Assembly (NCBI GenBank): GCA_947463105.1
Contig: CANHSD010000062.1
Span: 1 to 12,901, forward strand
Direction: 5' to 3'
DNA: 12,901 bases
DNA from: Chitinophagaceae bacterium
Lineage (GTDB): Bacteria; Bacteroidota; Bacteroidia; Chitinophagales; Chitinophagaceae
The notes beneath the pieces were generated by a model. The model had not been told where the DNA came from. It saw only the letters and a program-made list of their open reading frames with translations, and made no database searches. This document shows, piece after piece, positions 1 through 7,688 of the stretch; the first letter of the stretch is position 1; each line of letters begins with the position of its first letter. Position numbers and translations under genes: made by a program.

Positions 1-1
1 C

Positions 2-3000
2 ATGACCTATGATGGGGTTGACAAGCTCAGCATAAAAAACGGACAGCTTGTTGTTTCCACTTCTGTGGGGGAATCAAAGGAACTTCCACCTTATGCATAT
101 CAAATTATCGGAGGACAAAAAAAAGAAGTTGCCTGTACGTATACACTGAAGGGAAACCAAGTCAGCTTTTCAGTCAAGGAATATGACAAAAGCGCGGCCC
201 TAACCATTGACCCAGTACTTGTTTTTTCTACCTATACTGGAAGCAGAAGCAGTAACTGGGGGTTTACTGCAGCACCGGGGCCTGATGGAAGCCTGTATGC
301 CGGAGGTATTGTTTTTGGCGCAGGATATCCCCTGTCTACAGGAGCCTTTCAAACTGGTTTTGGCGGTGGAACGGGCCAGGGTAACATCAGTGGTGTAGAT
401 ATAGGCATTACCCGTTTTAGCCCGGATGGACGAACAAGGGTTTTTTCTACTTTTTTGGGTGGAAGTGGGGATGAGTTTCCGCACAGTATTTTCGTTGATC
501 CACAAGGGAATCCTGTAATTCTTGGAAGAACCACCTCGTCCAATTTTCCAACAAGAAATAACAACAAGGTGGGCCCTTTGGGTGGCACTGATATTTTTGT
601 AACCAAGCTATCCTCAGATGGTACCATTTTATTGGGTAGTGTATTGATCGGGGGTAATGGCCTTGATGGAGCCAACATGGATGCCGCCATCAGCCCAGGT
701 CCCAAATCGCTTTTGTACAATTACGGAGACAATGCAAGGAGCGAAGTAATCCTGGACAAGTCGAACAATGTATATGTGGCATCCAGCACGTCCTCCAATG
801 ATTTTCCAACGAGAAATGCCAGCCAAGCCACATTCGGCGGTGGCCAGGATGGCGTATTGATGAAATTCAGTCCAGACCTTTCGACGATTTTTTTCAGTAC
901 TTATCTTGGTGGAAGTGATGATGATGCAGCATTTGTGCTGGCCCTCAGTCCCTTGAATAATTCCATATACGTGGCCGGTGCAACAAAAAGTACCAACCTG
1001 CCTGGAATTAAAACAGGTACAATTGGCCCCTCATTGCAGGGTGGTGTAGATGGTTTTGTGACCGTTTTCAGCAATGCCGGTGCAAGGGGAATATGCAGTT
1101 TTCTTGGCACTGATGCAACCGATATTGTGTATGGAATTCAGTTTGACCAGAAAGGGTTTCCCTATGTCATGGGAATCTCGTTGGGCAGTTGGCCTGTGCG
1201 CAATGCCGCATACAGCAATCCCGGCGCCAGGCAGTTCATTTCAAAGTTGATGCCCGACCTTACAGGATATGTATACTCTACTGTATATGGTACCGCAGCC
1301 ATTGTGCCCAATATTTCACCTGTGGCATTTCTGGTTGACCGATGTGAAAATGTCTATGTTTCAGGGTGGGGCGGTAAACTCAACCTTTGTTACACTGGAG
1401 CATTTGATACGCGTACCATTGGTACAGGCGGCATGCCATTGGCCGGGAACCCCATTCAGAGCTATACAGACAACAAGGATTTTTATTTCTTTGTTTTGGA
1501 AAAAGATGCCACCAAACAATTATATGGTTCATTTTTTGGACAACAAGGTGGAGAAGGTGATCATGTGGATGGCGGCACAGCAAGATTCGATAACAAAGGA
1601 GCTATTTACCAGGCAGTTTGTGCCAATTGTGGCGGCACCAATATTTGTGCGCGTGATCCCATCAGGCGTCCAATGATCGTTACTCCTGGCGTTGTAGCGC
1701 CCACCAATGGCGCCCTGGGTTCCGGTGGTGCAGGCGAATGCAACCTGGCTGCTTTCAAGATCAATTTTGAATTTGATGGCGTAAAGGCCGGAGCCCTTTC
1801 TATTATTGAGGGAGTTCCCAACGATACAGCTGGCTGCCTACCATTGACAGTCGATTTCACCGACAGCATTGCCGTTGGTAAAAGCTATGAGTGGAGTTTT
1901 GGAGATGGATCCCCGGTGGTATCAGGCACTGATCCTGAGCGAAGCCATACCTATACAGTTGCTGGTAATTATAGGGTGAGATTGGTTTCCACAGACAATG
2001 ATAGATGCATCCCAAGGGATACTTCCTATATCACCATCCGGGTAAGAACGGACAAAGCTTTACTGAGTGCTGTTGGAGGAAAACTGCCGCCTTGCCAAAG
2101 CCTGGCGTATCGTTTTACCAATACCTCAATTGCTCCGGCTTCCAGGCCATTCACCGATACCTCATTCATTTGGGATTTTGGTGACAACTCACCAAAAGTA
2201 AAAACTGGTAAAGTCAATGTTGACCATACTTTTCCGGCTGTAGGCACTTACAAGGTGAGGCTATACCTGAATGATACAGCCTATTGCAATGCAAACGATG
2301 TACAGGAATTTACCATTTCTATTTCCCCTTTGGTCAAGGCAGGCTTTACCACCCCATCATTGGGTTGTTTACCCCATCGGGCAACATTCAAGAATACCAG
2401 CCTGGCAGGGCAAACCTTCCGATGGGACTTTGGGGATGGTTCTTCCTTCACAGGCCCCAATCCTCCTGTTCGCCTCTACAACAGACTTGGTGATTACACA
2501 GTAACGTTGATTGTAACCGATCCTGCTACCTGCAACCTTAGCGATACAACCCGTTTCGTTATTTCAGTAAAACCCAAGCCAGTTGCTTCATTCAGCTTTG
2601 CACCCAATCCTCCAAAAGAAAATGTGCCAACCCAATTCACCAATCTTTCTTTCGGAGCAAAATCATATTATTGGGAATTTGGTGATGGAGATACTTCCCG
2701 TCTTACCAATCCGCTTCATCTTTATGAAAGAAGCGATACATTTAGTGCGTGCCTGTTTGCATACAATGAATTTGGCTGTACCGATACCGTATGCGCCAAG
2801 GTGGTTACGCTCATCAAACCCGCGGTGGATGTCCCTTCAGCATTTACACCCAATGGTGATGGAAAGAACGACAAGGTATTTGTGCGCGGATTTGGGATTG
2901 CGCAGATGAACTTCAGGATTTACAACAGGTTGGGGCAGGTGGTCTTTGAATCAGCTTCTCCATCCTATGGGTGGGATGGAAAATTCAAAGGGGCACTGCA

Positions 3001-3091
3001 ACCCATGGATGCCTATGCATATACACTGATTGTGCAGTTTGGTGATGGGACCATCGTCAACAAAAAAGGTGATATAACATTAATAAGATAG
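2..3091 (+). CDS. T9SS type-B sorted surface protein with SBBP-type propeller and four PKD domains (5' partial)
   Basis: Large secreted surface protein, cut by the window start: the reading frame is open from the first base and begins inside a domain, so the ATG at position 2 is probably not the real start. Residues about 1-75 resemble the end of the DUF7948-type N-terminal domain found ahead of SBBP repeats (IDPVLVFSTYTG). Residues about 75-590 carry beta-propeller-like repeats (FSTFLGGSGDE, FSTYLGGSDDD, repeated NFPTRN/DFPTRN). A Cys cluster (C540, C543, C549) precedes a CNLAAFK motif. Four PKD domains follow, with W-x-FGD cores at W631, W724, W808 and W891. Residues about 943-1029 form the gliding-motility-type C-terminal domain (VPSAFTPNGDGKND, then YNRLGQVVFES and YGWDG), which is the T9SS type-B export signal. 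The adjacent PorP/SprF gene fits, as such proteins are commonly encoded beside type-B cargo. Adhesin or structural surface role is inferred; no enzymatic domain was seen. Confidence 0.93.
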   Translation: MTYDGVDKLSIKNGQLVVSTSVGESKELPPYAYQIIGGQKKEVACTYTLKGNQVSFSVKEYDKSAALTIDPVLVFSTYTGSRSSNWGFTAAPGPDGSLYAGGIVFGAGYPLSTGAFQTGFGGGTGQGNISGVDIGITRFSPDGRTRVFSTFLGGSGDEFPHSIFVDPQGNPVILGRTTSSNFPTRNNNKVGPLGGTDIFVTKLSSDGTILLGSVLIGGNGLDGANMDAAISPGPKSLLYNYGDNARSEVILDKSNNVYVASSTSSNDFPTRNASQATFGGGQDGVLMKFSPDLSTIFFSTYLGGSDDDAAFVLALSPLNNSIYVAGATKSTNLPGIKTGTIGPSLQGGVDGFVTVFSNAGARGICSFLGTDATDIVYGIQFDQKGFPYVMGISLGSWPVRNAAYSNPGARQFISKLMPDLTGYVYSTVYGTAAIVPNISPVAFLVDRCENVYVSGWGGKLNLCYTGAFDTRTIGTGGMPLAGNPIQSYTDNKDFYFFVLEKDATKQLYGSFFGQQGGEGDHVDGGTARFDNKGAIYQAVCANCGGTNICARDPIRRPMIVTPGVVAPTNGALGSGGAGECNLAAFKINFEFDGVKAGALSIIEGVPNDTAGCLPLTVDFTDSIAVGKSYEWSFGDGSPVVSGTDPERSHTYTVAGNYRVRLVSTDNDRCIPRDTSYITIRVRTDKALLSAVGGKLPPCQSLAYRFTNTSIAPASRPFTDTSFIWDFGDNSPKVKTGKVNVDHTFPAVGTYKVRLYLNDTAYCNANDVQEFTISISPLVKAGFTTPSLGCLPHRATFKNTSLAGQTFRWDFGDGSSFTGPNPPVRLYNRLGDYTVTLIVTDPATCNLSDTTRFVISVKPKPVASFSFAPNPPKENVPTQFTNLSFGAKSYYWEFGDGDTSRLTNPLHLYERSDTFSACLFAYNEFGCTDTVCAKVVTLIKPAVDVPSAFTPNGDGKNDKVFVRGFGIAQMNFRIYNRLGQVVFESASPSYGWDGKFKGALQPMDAYAYTLIVQFGDGTIVNKKGDITLIR

Positions 3092-3103
3092 TAAAATACA
3101 ATT

Positions 3104-3113
3104 CAAGTACTTG
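3104..3113. repeat. 10-bp perfect palindrome before the PorP/SprF start
   Basis: CAAGTACTTG is its own reverse complement and lies in the 27-bp gap between the surface-protein stop and the next start, 5 bp upstream of the ATG. It is too short and lacks the T-run expected of an intrinsic terminator. It may be chance, a weak binding site, or a small structure near the translation start. Confidence 0.25.
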
Positions 3114-3118
3114 TAAAG

Positions 3119-4168
3119 ATGGATAAGCGATTGAAAAAATTGAAATGGATGGTCTTGGCAATAATTGTCATGCTTTTGCATGCACAGACATTTGCCCAGG
3201 ATCTTCATTTTTCTCAGTTTTTCAATTCGCCACTATCAACCAATCCTGCCAACACGGGGTTCATTCCTGCTGCTGATTATCGCCTGGGGGCGCATTACAG
3301 GGACCAGTGGACATCCATTCCAGTTCCTTACAAGACAATCAGCATATTTGGTGATTTCCAGTTCATGCGGGACAGGTTCAGGAGTGGCTGGATGGGGCTT
3401 GGGGGAATGATCTTGCAGGATGCAGCAGGAACAGGGAATTTAAAATCGACTAAAGCCTATGCATCCGTGGCCTATCACCAGATGTTGGGCTCTACTGGTT
3501 TGTTGTCTGCAGGATTCAATCTTGGTTATGCGGGTAAGCAAATCAGTGCAGACAAGTTAACGTTTGACAACCAGTGGAATGGAAGGTTTTTTGACGGGGC
3601 TACCCCGAGCGGAGAAATTTTACAGAGCAATTCTATTGGATATTTTGATCTACAGGCCGGGTTGAACTATGCCTATTTCCCCAGTGATCATGTATACCTC
3701 CATGCGGGGTTTAGCATGCATCATCTGAATAAGCCTCAGGAAACTTTTTTTGCTTCTACACCCAATTATGACAATACCATCACACCGAGGTCCATATTTT
3801 TTGCAGATGCAGTGGTGAAATTGAACAACCGGGTAATACTTACCCCCAGCATTTATTACAGCCAGCAGGCAAAGGCCGCTGAATTTGTTGGTGGGCTGCA
3901 AATGAATTATAATGTTGTTGGTGCTGGAGATCAGCAGCTCATCGGTGCCTTGTTTTTTCGCCCAGGAGACGCTTATATACCCATGATTGGTTACCAATGG
4001 AAAAGTTTCAAGTTCATGTTCAGCTATGATGTATCCAACTCTCCATTGAAATACTTCAACAACAGCAGGGGCGCATCAGAAATGTACATGCAATATGATG
4101 GCATCTATTCCACCATGTACGGCGGTGGAAGACAAAGCATGTGTCCTACTTTTACAACTGGTTTTTGA
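3119..4168 (+). CDS. PorP/SprF family type IX secretion system outer-membrane protein
   Basis: 349 residues, typical for the family. Residues 1-26 form a Lys-rich N-terminus plus hydrophobic signal peptide, probably cleaved before Q27. The mature N-terminus (QDLHFSQFFNSPLSTNPANTG, split here as QDLHFSQFFNSP and LSTNPANTG) is the family hallmark, followed by a YRDQW motif at about residues 60-64. The rest is rich in aromatic, alternating segments as expected for an outer-membrane beta-barrel, and the C-terminus holds the CP-x-F motif (CPTF). PorP/SprF proteins help T9SS deliver or anchor type-B cargo on the cell surface; the family is multi-copy per genome and each copy is often paired with a neighbouring cargo. 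The 27-bp spacing to the upstream cargo gene suggests co-transcription. Its last residues, after CPTF, are encoded in DNA shared with the convergent LOG gene. I assign the family, not orthology to SprF or PorP itself. Confidence 0.93.
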   Translation: MDKRLKKLKWMVLAIIVMLLHAQTFAQDLHFSQFFNSPLSTNPANTGFIPAADYRLGAHYRDQWTSIPVPYKTISIFGDFQFMRDRFRSGWMGLGGMILQDAAGTGNLKSTKAYASVAYHQMLGSTGLLSAGFNLGYAGKQISADKLTFDNQWNGRFFDGATPSGEILQSNSIGYFDLQAGLNYAYFPSDHVYLHAGFSMHHLNKPQETFFASTPNYDNTITPRSIFFADAVVKLNNRVILTPSIYYSQQAKAAEFVGGLQMNYNVVGAGDQQLIGALFFRPGDAYIPMIGYQWKSFKFMFSYDVSNSPLKYFNNSRGASEMYMQYDGIYSTMYGGGRQSMCPTFTTGF

Positions 4169-4727
4169 TTCTTAGGTCTTCAAAGAGCGCCGCTACCAGC
4201 GCTGAAGGGGAATCGAATGTGTTGATTCTTTTCCAAAGTGGGTCATAGAGAAAACCATTCGCAGCAAGCAACTCCATGTGTTTGATCAGGTGGTCATAAA
4301 AACCTCCAGAGTTGAGGATGTATATTTTTTTGTCATGAATGCTCAGCTGGTTCCAGGTCAGCATCTCAAACATTTCATCAAGGGTTCCAAAGCCTCCGGG
4401 TAAAACAATGCCAGCAATGCCCATTTCATACATGGTTCTTTTTCTTTCATGCATGTCTTTGGTGATGATCAGTTGGGTGAGGCTTTCGTGCTCATGTTCC
4501 CAGGCAAGCAACATGGATGGGATTACACCCGTGACGCTGGCACCATGTGCAAGTGCACTATTGGCAAGTTCTCCCATGATGCCTTTTTTAGCGCCGCCAT
4601 ACACAATATCAAGTCCACCAAGGGCCAACTCCTTGGCCAATGTCGCAGCATCTGAAGCATACATTGGGTTTGAACCATGCTTGGAGCCACAGAAGACAGC
4701 GACCGATTGGCGGATTGGGATGGTCAT
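4152..4727 (-). CDS. LOG family / TIGR00730 Rossmann-fold nucleotide 5'-monophosphate phosphoribohydrolase
   Basis: 191 residues, the usual length for this cytoplasmic family. Visible hallmarks are an N-terminal Rossmann strand (VAVFCGSKHG, residues 9-18), VYGGAKKGIMG (42-52), the M-x-x-RK motif (MHERK, 92-96) and the PGG-x-GT-x-x-E nucleotide-binding/catalytic motif (PGGFGTLDE, 110-118). Family members cleave the N-glycosidic bond of AMP-like or cytokinin riboside 5'-monophosphates, releasing the base and ribose 5-phosphate; they were often misnamed lysine decarboxylases. The in vivo substrate in bacteria like this is unclear. The second motif has Ala-Lys-Lys where many members have Gly-Asn/Gly-x, a mild variant. 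The gene lies 5 bp downstream of the regulatory-domain gene on the same strand, so the two are probably co-transcribed. It overlaps the 3' end of the convergent PorP/SprF gene by 17 bp. Confidence 0.93.
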   Translation of the reverse strand: MTIPIRQSVAVFCGSKHGSNPMYASDAATLAKELALGGLDIVYGGAKKGIMGELANSALAHGASVTGVIPSMLLAWEHEHESLTQLIITKDMHERKRTMYEMGIAGIVLPGGFGTLDEMFEMLTWNQLSIHDKKIYILNSGGFYDHLIKHMELLAANGFLYDPLWKRINTFDSPSALVAALFEDLRIKNQL

Positions 4728-4732
4728 TGGTT

Positions 4733-5371
4733 TTATTTCTTCTTGTAATCACCCCTCTTCCAAGATCGGATAAATTCCCCCCACGCGAAGGGATTAAAGA
4801 TGTTCATGGGAGGTGCCTGGCCTGTATAATAGTATTTTTGGGCACTCCTGGCAAGGTTCATGTTCACTGACTCCTTGCCATCATTGGGAAGGGTTCGCAT
4901 GAGCATTCTTCTTGTTGCCATGTCGGTATTCCTTCGGGCAATTTCAATGTTGTCGTCTGGTACGTCCGTACTTACAAAATCCCTTTCAAACTGCTCTCTT
5001 GAGGGCCTGGGCTTGATGATGGCTGCAGGAAGGAATGAGGTATCATTGACCATCAATTGGATGATACTGAATTGATTGCCCTCCAGATTGGTGGGAATCT
5101 TTGTGATCTTATTTTTGAAACCAATGCAACTGAACTCAATTTCGTCACCCTTCAATACCACAATCGAGAAAACGCCCTGGCCATTGGTGAGGGTGCCCCT
5201 TCCGGTCCCTTTTACCAGTATACTTACCGCTGGAAGGCCCCGTAAGCTGTCTGCTGTCATCACCACGCCATAAAGCTGTACCACAGAATCCCTAAAAGTT
5301 TCAAACTGTGCCTTCGCCGCAAAGGGCAAAAAAGCCATGATCAATAGGGATTGCCTGAGTAGTTTTTTCAT
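4733..5371 (-). CDS. Secreted carboxypeptidase-like regulatory domain protein
   Basis: 212 residues from the chosen start. MKKLLRQSLLIMAFLPFAAKA followed by Q22 (given here as MKKLLRQSLLIM and AFLPFAAKA) is a good Sec signal peptide. In-frame ATGs also exist at 5380 and 5416; I chose 5371 because it gives the most typical Lys-rich signal-peptide N-terminus, and the Bacteroidota-type leader gives no ribosome-binding site to decide. Residues about 32-110 match the CarboxypepD_reg-like beta-sandwich (LYGVVMTADSLRGLPAVSI, then a TNGQGVFSI turn and an IGFKNK strand). The C-terminal 100 residues are charged and end in NPFAWGEFIRSWKRGDYKKK. There is no peptidase active site and no TonB-dependent receptor barrel, so this is a short stand-alone version of the domain, probably periplasmic or envelope-associated. 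Function unknown. Its divergent neighbour is the Mrp gene; the LOG gene follows 5 bp downstream. Confidence 0.85.
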   Translation of the reverse strand: MKKLLRQSLLIMAFLPFAAKAQFETFRDSVVQLYGVVMTADSLRGLPAVSILVKGTGRGTLTNGQGVFSIVVLKGDEIEFSCIGFKNKITKIPTNLEGNQFSIIQLMVNDTSFLPAAIIKPRPSREQFERDFVSTDVPDDNIEIARRNTDMATRRMLMRTLPNDGKESVNMNLARSAQKYYYTGQAPPMNIFNPFAWGEFIRSWKRGDYKKK

Positions 5372-5433
5372 CCAATTCATTCTTTCACAAATTAAGTGCA
5401 TCTTTTCGATAAACAAAGTAGCATATGATTGGT

Positions 5434-5441
5434 TATTTTTG
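5434..5441 (+). promoter_or_regulatory. Candidate Bacteroidota -7 element upstream of the Mrp gene
   Basis: TATTTTTG matches the Bacteroidota sigma -7 consensus TAnnTTTG and lies 31 bp before the Mrp ATG, in the divergent gap. No TTTG -33 element is visible at the expected distance, so support is weak. The leader also holds a small inverted repeat (TGTTA/TAACA with a T4 loop, 5449-5462), probably not functional. Confidence 0.3.
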
Positions 5442-5472
5442 CAGTTCCTGTTATTTTTAACAATTTATATTT

Positions 5473-6534
5473 ATGGGCACAGAAGAGGTATTGAAGGCTT
5501 TGGGTAATGTTCAGGAACCGGATCTGAAAAAGGACCTGGTTACCCTGAACATGGTAAGAGACATTATCATCAGTGAAAATTCAGTTGAGTTTACCGTTGT
5601 GCTGACAACACCAGCCTGTCCAATGAAAGAGTTGATCAGGCGGGATTGTGAAAAGGCCATCCACAACCATATAGACGAAGGCCTTGAGGTCATCGTTAAT
5701 TTTACAGCCAATACAAGCTCCATCAGGGTTGATTTAACGTCTGTATTGCCTGGAGTAAAGAATATCATCGCTGTAGTGAGTGGGAAAGGCGGTGTAGGCA
5801 AGTCTACAGTGGCTGCTAACCTTGCCCTTGCTTTGTCGCAACAAGGTGCCAAGGTGGGGCTGATGGATGCAGATATTTATGGGCCAAGTGTTCCCATCAT
5901 GTTTGGCGTGCGTGGACAAAGGCCTTTGATGGAAAATGTTGACGGCAAGGACAAGATTGTTCCGCTCGAGCAACATGGCATCAAGCTGATCAGCATCGGA
6001 CTCCTGGTGGACGAAAAAAGTGCAGTGGTCTGGCGAGGCCCGATGGCCAGCAGCGCAATTCGGCAGTTTGTTACTGATGTGCATTGGGGAGAACTGGATT
6101 ACCTCGTCATCGACATGCCGCCCGGCACAGGAGATATTCACCTGACACTGGTGCAGACCATTCCTGTTACAGGGGCAGTGGTAGTAACCACGCCGCAGGA
6201 AGTTGCCCTCTCAGATGCCAAGAAGGCCATCTCCATGTTCTCGCAGGCCCAAACAAAAGTTCCCATCATTGGACTAGTGGAAAACATGGCATGGTTTACT
6301 CCAGCAGAACTGCCGGACAGCAAGTATTATATTTTTGGGAAGGATGGCGGCAAACACCTGGCTGATCAACTGGACATGAATTTCCTTGGACAAATTCCAC
6401 TGGTGCAAAGCATCAGGGAAGGTGGCGATAAAGGTGCACCAGCCATGTTGGGTGGGGATGCCCAAACCCATGAAGCGTTTTCAGCATTTGCTGCTGAAAC
6501 CATCAGGGCCATTGCCGTAGCCAATGCCAAATGA
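5473..6534 (+). CDS. mrp: Mrp/NBP35 family Fe-S cluster carrier ATPase (ApbC-like)
   Basis: 353 residues with two domains. Residues about 1-90 are a MIP18/DUF59 domain with the conserved TTPACP segment (C49). Residues about 96-350 are the deviant-Walker P-loop ATPase: GKGGVGKST (104-112), DADIYGPSVP (132-141) and DMPPGTGD (214-221). The family carries or inserts [4Fe-4S] clusters into apo-proteins in the cytoplasm. In well-studied ApbC/Mrp/Nbp35 proteins a C-terminal CxxC shared across the dimer binds the cluster. Here the corresponding segment reads ENMAWFTPAELPDSKYY with no cysteine, and the only cysteines in the whole protein are C49 and C59 in the N-terminal domain. I believe this is usual in Bacteroidota, but cannot check it here. 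The ATG at 5473 follows an A/T-rich leader. No suf or nif genes are adjacent. The gene ends 30 bp from the convergent DUF6702-like gene. Confidence 0.95.
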   Translation: MGTEEVLKALGNVQEPDLKKDLVTLNMVRDIIISENSVEFTVVLTTPACPMKELIRRDCEKAIHNHIDEGLEVIVNFTANTSSIRVDLTSVLPGVKNIIAVVSGKGGVGKSTVAANLALALSQQGAKVGLMDADIYGPSVPIMFGVRGQRPLMENVDGKDKIVPLEQHGIKLISIGLLVDEKSAVVWRGPMASSAIRQFVTDVHWGELDYLVIDMPPGTGDIHLTLVQTIPVTGAVVVTTPQEVALSDAKKAISMFSQAQTKVPIIGLVENMAWFTPAELPDSKYYIFGKDGGKHLADQLDMNFLGQIPLVQSIREGGDKGAPAMLGGDAQTHEAFSAFAAETIRAIAVANAK

Positions 6535-6564
6535 TGATTTGAAGGTGAATGCTATGTTGTAGCC

Positions 6565-7059
6565 CTATCTTGAGAGTTTTGCAGACTGATCAGGGGCATT
6601 GAGTTTAAAACTCTGTCTTTTTTCATCCATTTTGATGTGGATGATATTGGTCTGTTCTGCCTTATAGTCGTACATCAGGGTAGAAATCACCTCAATGGAT
6701 TTGACTCCAGCAATCTTTGTGGCATTATAATACACCCAGACCACTTCTTTCTCAATTTCATAGCCCAAGAAACTGATCTGTCTTGGTTTTCCATTGATGA
6801 GCACCTGCACATGTTTGTTGAAATAGCTGTTGATGGCATCTCCGGTAGATTTTTTCTCTCCGGCAACTATATCATATTTTTTCCCTGAAAATTTTCTCAA
6901 AGCCTCTTCGAGGTCATCTGGGAAAAATTTGGTGGCAATGCCCAGCTCTTTTGTTTTGCTGCTGTATTCCAGTTCAGTGATCGATACAAAAAAGGGATGT
7001 GCGCTTCCCATCAACAATGGGATTGCCAGCAAGAATAAAAAATAGGCCAATCTTTTCAT
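6565..7059 (-). CDS. DUF6702-like secreted protein
   Basis: 164 residues. A clear signal peptide covers residues about 1-20 (MKRLAYFLFLLAIPLLMGSA), giving a mature protein beginning HPFFVSITELEY. That N-terminus, together with the later KFFPDDLEEALRKF and VVWVYYNATKI-type segments, matches my recollection of the Bacteroidota DUF6702 family. There are no cysteines, no catalytic motif and no membrane segment besides the signal. A periplasmic, beta-rich, mostly soluble protein is the likely reading. The function is not known. It is divergent from the HupE/UreJ-like gene with only 39 bp between the starts. That gap probably holds both promoters; on this strand GACTTTTG is one base away from the TAnnTTTG -7 consensus. 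From memory, DUF6702 and HupE/UreJ genes are neighbours in other Bacteroidota as well, which would suggest a shared role. Confidence 0.8.
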   Translation of the reverse strand: MKRLAYFLFLLAIPLLMGSAHPFFVSITELEYSSKTKELGIATKFFPDDLEEALRKFSGKKYDIVAGEKKSTGDAINSYFNKHVQVLINGKPRQISFLGYEIEKEVVWVYYNATKIAGVKSIEVISTLMYDYKAEQTNIIHIKMDEKRQSFKLNAPDQSAKLSR

Positions 7060-7098
7060 GGACTACAAAAGTCTGATTAATTTCAGTCCATACAACAC

Positions 7099-7677
7099 AT
7101 GAAGGATTTTATATTTTATTTCAAGATTGGCTGGTTTCACATCATGAGCATGTCGGCTACAGACCACCTTTTTTTTATAGCCGTTTTGGCCATCATCTAC
7201 AGTTTTGCAGACTGGAAGAAGGTCCTGATCCTGATTACAACTTTTACCATCGGACATGCCATCACCTTATTCTTGAGTGTTCTTGAACTCATCAGTTTGG
7301 ATATTGACTGGGTTGAATTTTTGATTCCCTGCACAATCCTGGTCACTGCAATGATGAATTTGCTCTTTCAAAAGCAACAGGTTGCCAGTCATGCCATTCA
7401 ATATGGCATTGCCCTGGGATTTGGACTAATACATGGTCTTGGCTATGCCAATTATATCCGCATGATCCTGTCTGCCGATCAGCAACTGATCTGGGGACTT
7501 TTCAGTTTCAATCTCGGGCTTGAAGCCGGCCAAATTTTGGTGGTTTGCCTTGTGTTATTAACCGTTTGGGTATCATCAAGGATACATGCAAAAGCCCACA
7601 TGCGTTGGGTAAGCATGGTGTCAGCTTTTGTGTTGTTTTTTGCCCTGAAGTTGGCCATAGAAAGGTTTCCTGTTTAG
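7099..7677 (+). CDS. HupE/UreJ family membrane protein (putative metal permease)
   Basis: 192 residues, strongly hydrophobic, with about five or six membrane segments. Hallmark motifs of the HupE/UreJ-2 type are visible: GWFHIMSMSATDHLFF (11-26, with H14, D22, H23), FTIGHAITL (49-57, H53), GLIHGLGYAN (109-118, H112) and FNLGLEAGQ (137-145, E142). The intramembrane His, Asp and Glu residues are the expected metal-coordinating positions. HupE and UreJ proteins are associated with nickel (or cobalt) uptake for hydrogenase or urease. No hydrogenase or urease gene is present here, so the transported ion in this organism is open. The N-terminus lacks the cleaved signal peptide seen in many HupE proteins, and starts within a few residues of the first motif. 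It is divergent from the DUF6702-like gene and ends 11 bp from the convergent lipoprotein gene. Confidence 0.88.
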   Translation: MKDFIFYFKIGWFHIMSMSATDHLFFIAVLAIIYSFADWKKVLILITTFTIGHAITLFLSVLELISLDIDWVEFLIPCTILVTAMMNLLFQKQQVASHAIQYGIALGFGLIHGLGYANYIRMILSADQQLIWGLFSFNLGLEAGQILVVCLVLLTVWVSSRIHAKAHMRWVSMVSAFVLFFALKLAIERFPV

Positions 7678-7688
7678 CAAAGGGCCGG

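Noticed and set aside
349..720. Minus-strand open frame of 123 codons
   Set aside because: Antisense to the propeller repeats; Pro/Leu-rich product typical of reversed Gly-rich coding sequence.
1269..1676. Plus-strand open frame of 135 codons inside the surface-protein gene
   Set aside because: It is a shifted frame of the propeller region, which has clear repeat and family motifs in the main frame.
4339..4773. Plus-strand open frame of 144 codons across the LOG gene and the next gene's end
   Set aside because: Antisense to the motif-bearing LOG gene; no recognisable feature of its own.
5734..6141. Minus-strand open frame of 135 codons within Mrp
   Set aside because: Antisense to the Walker A and switch regions of Mrp, which are certain.
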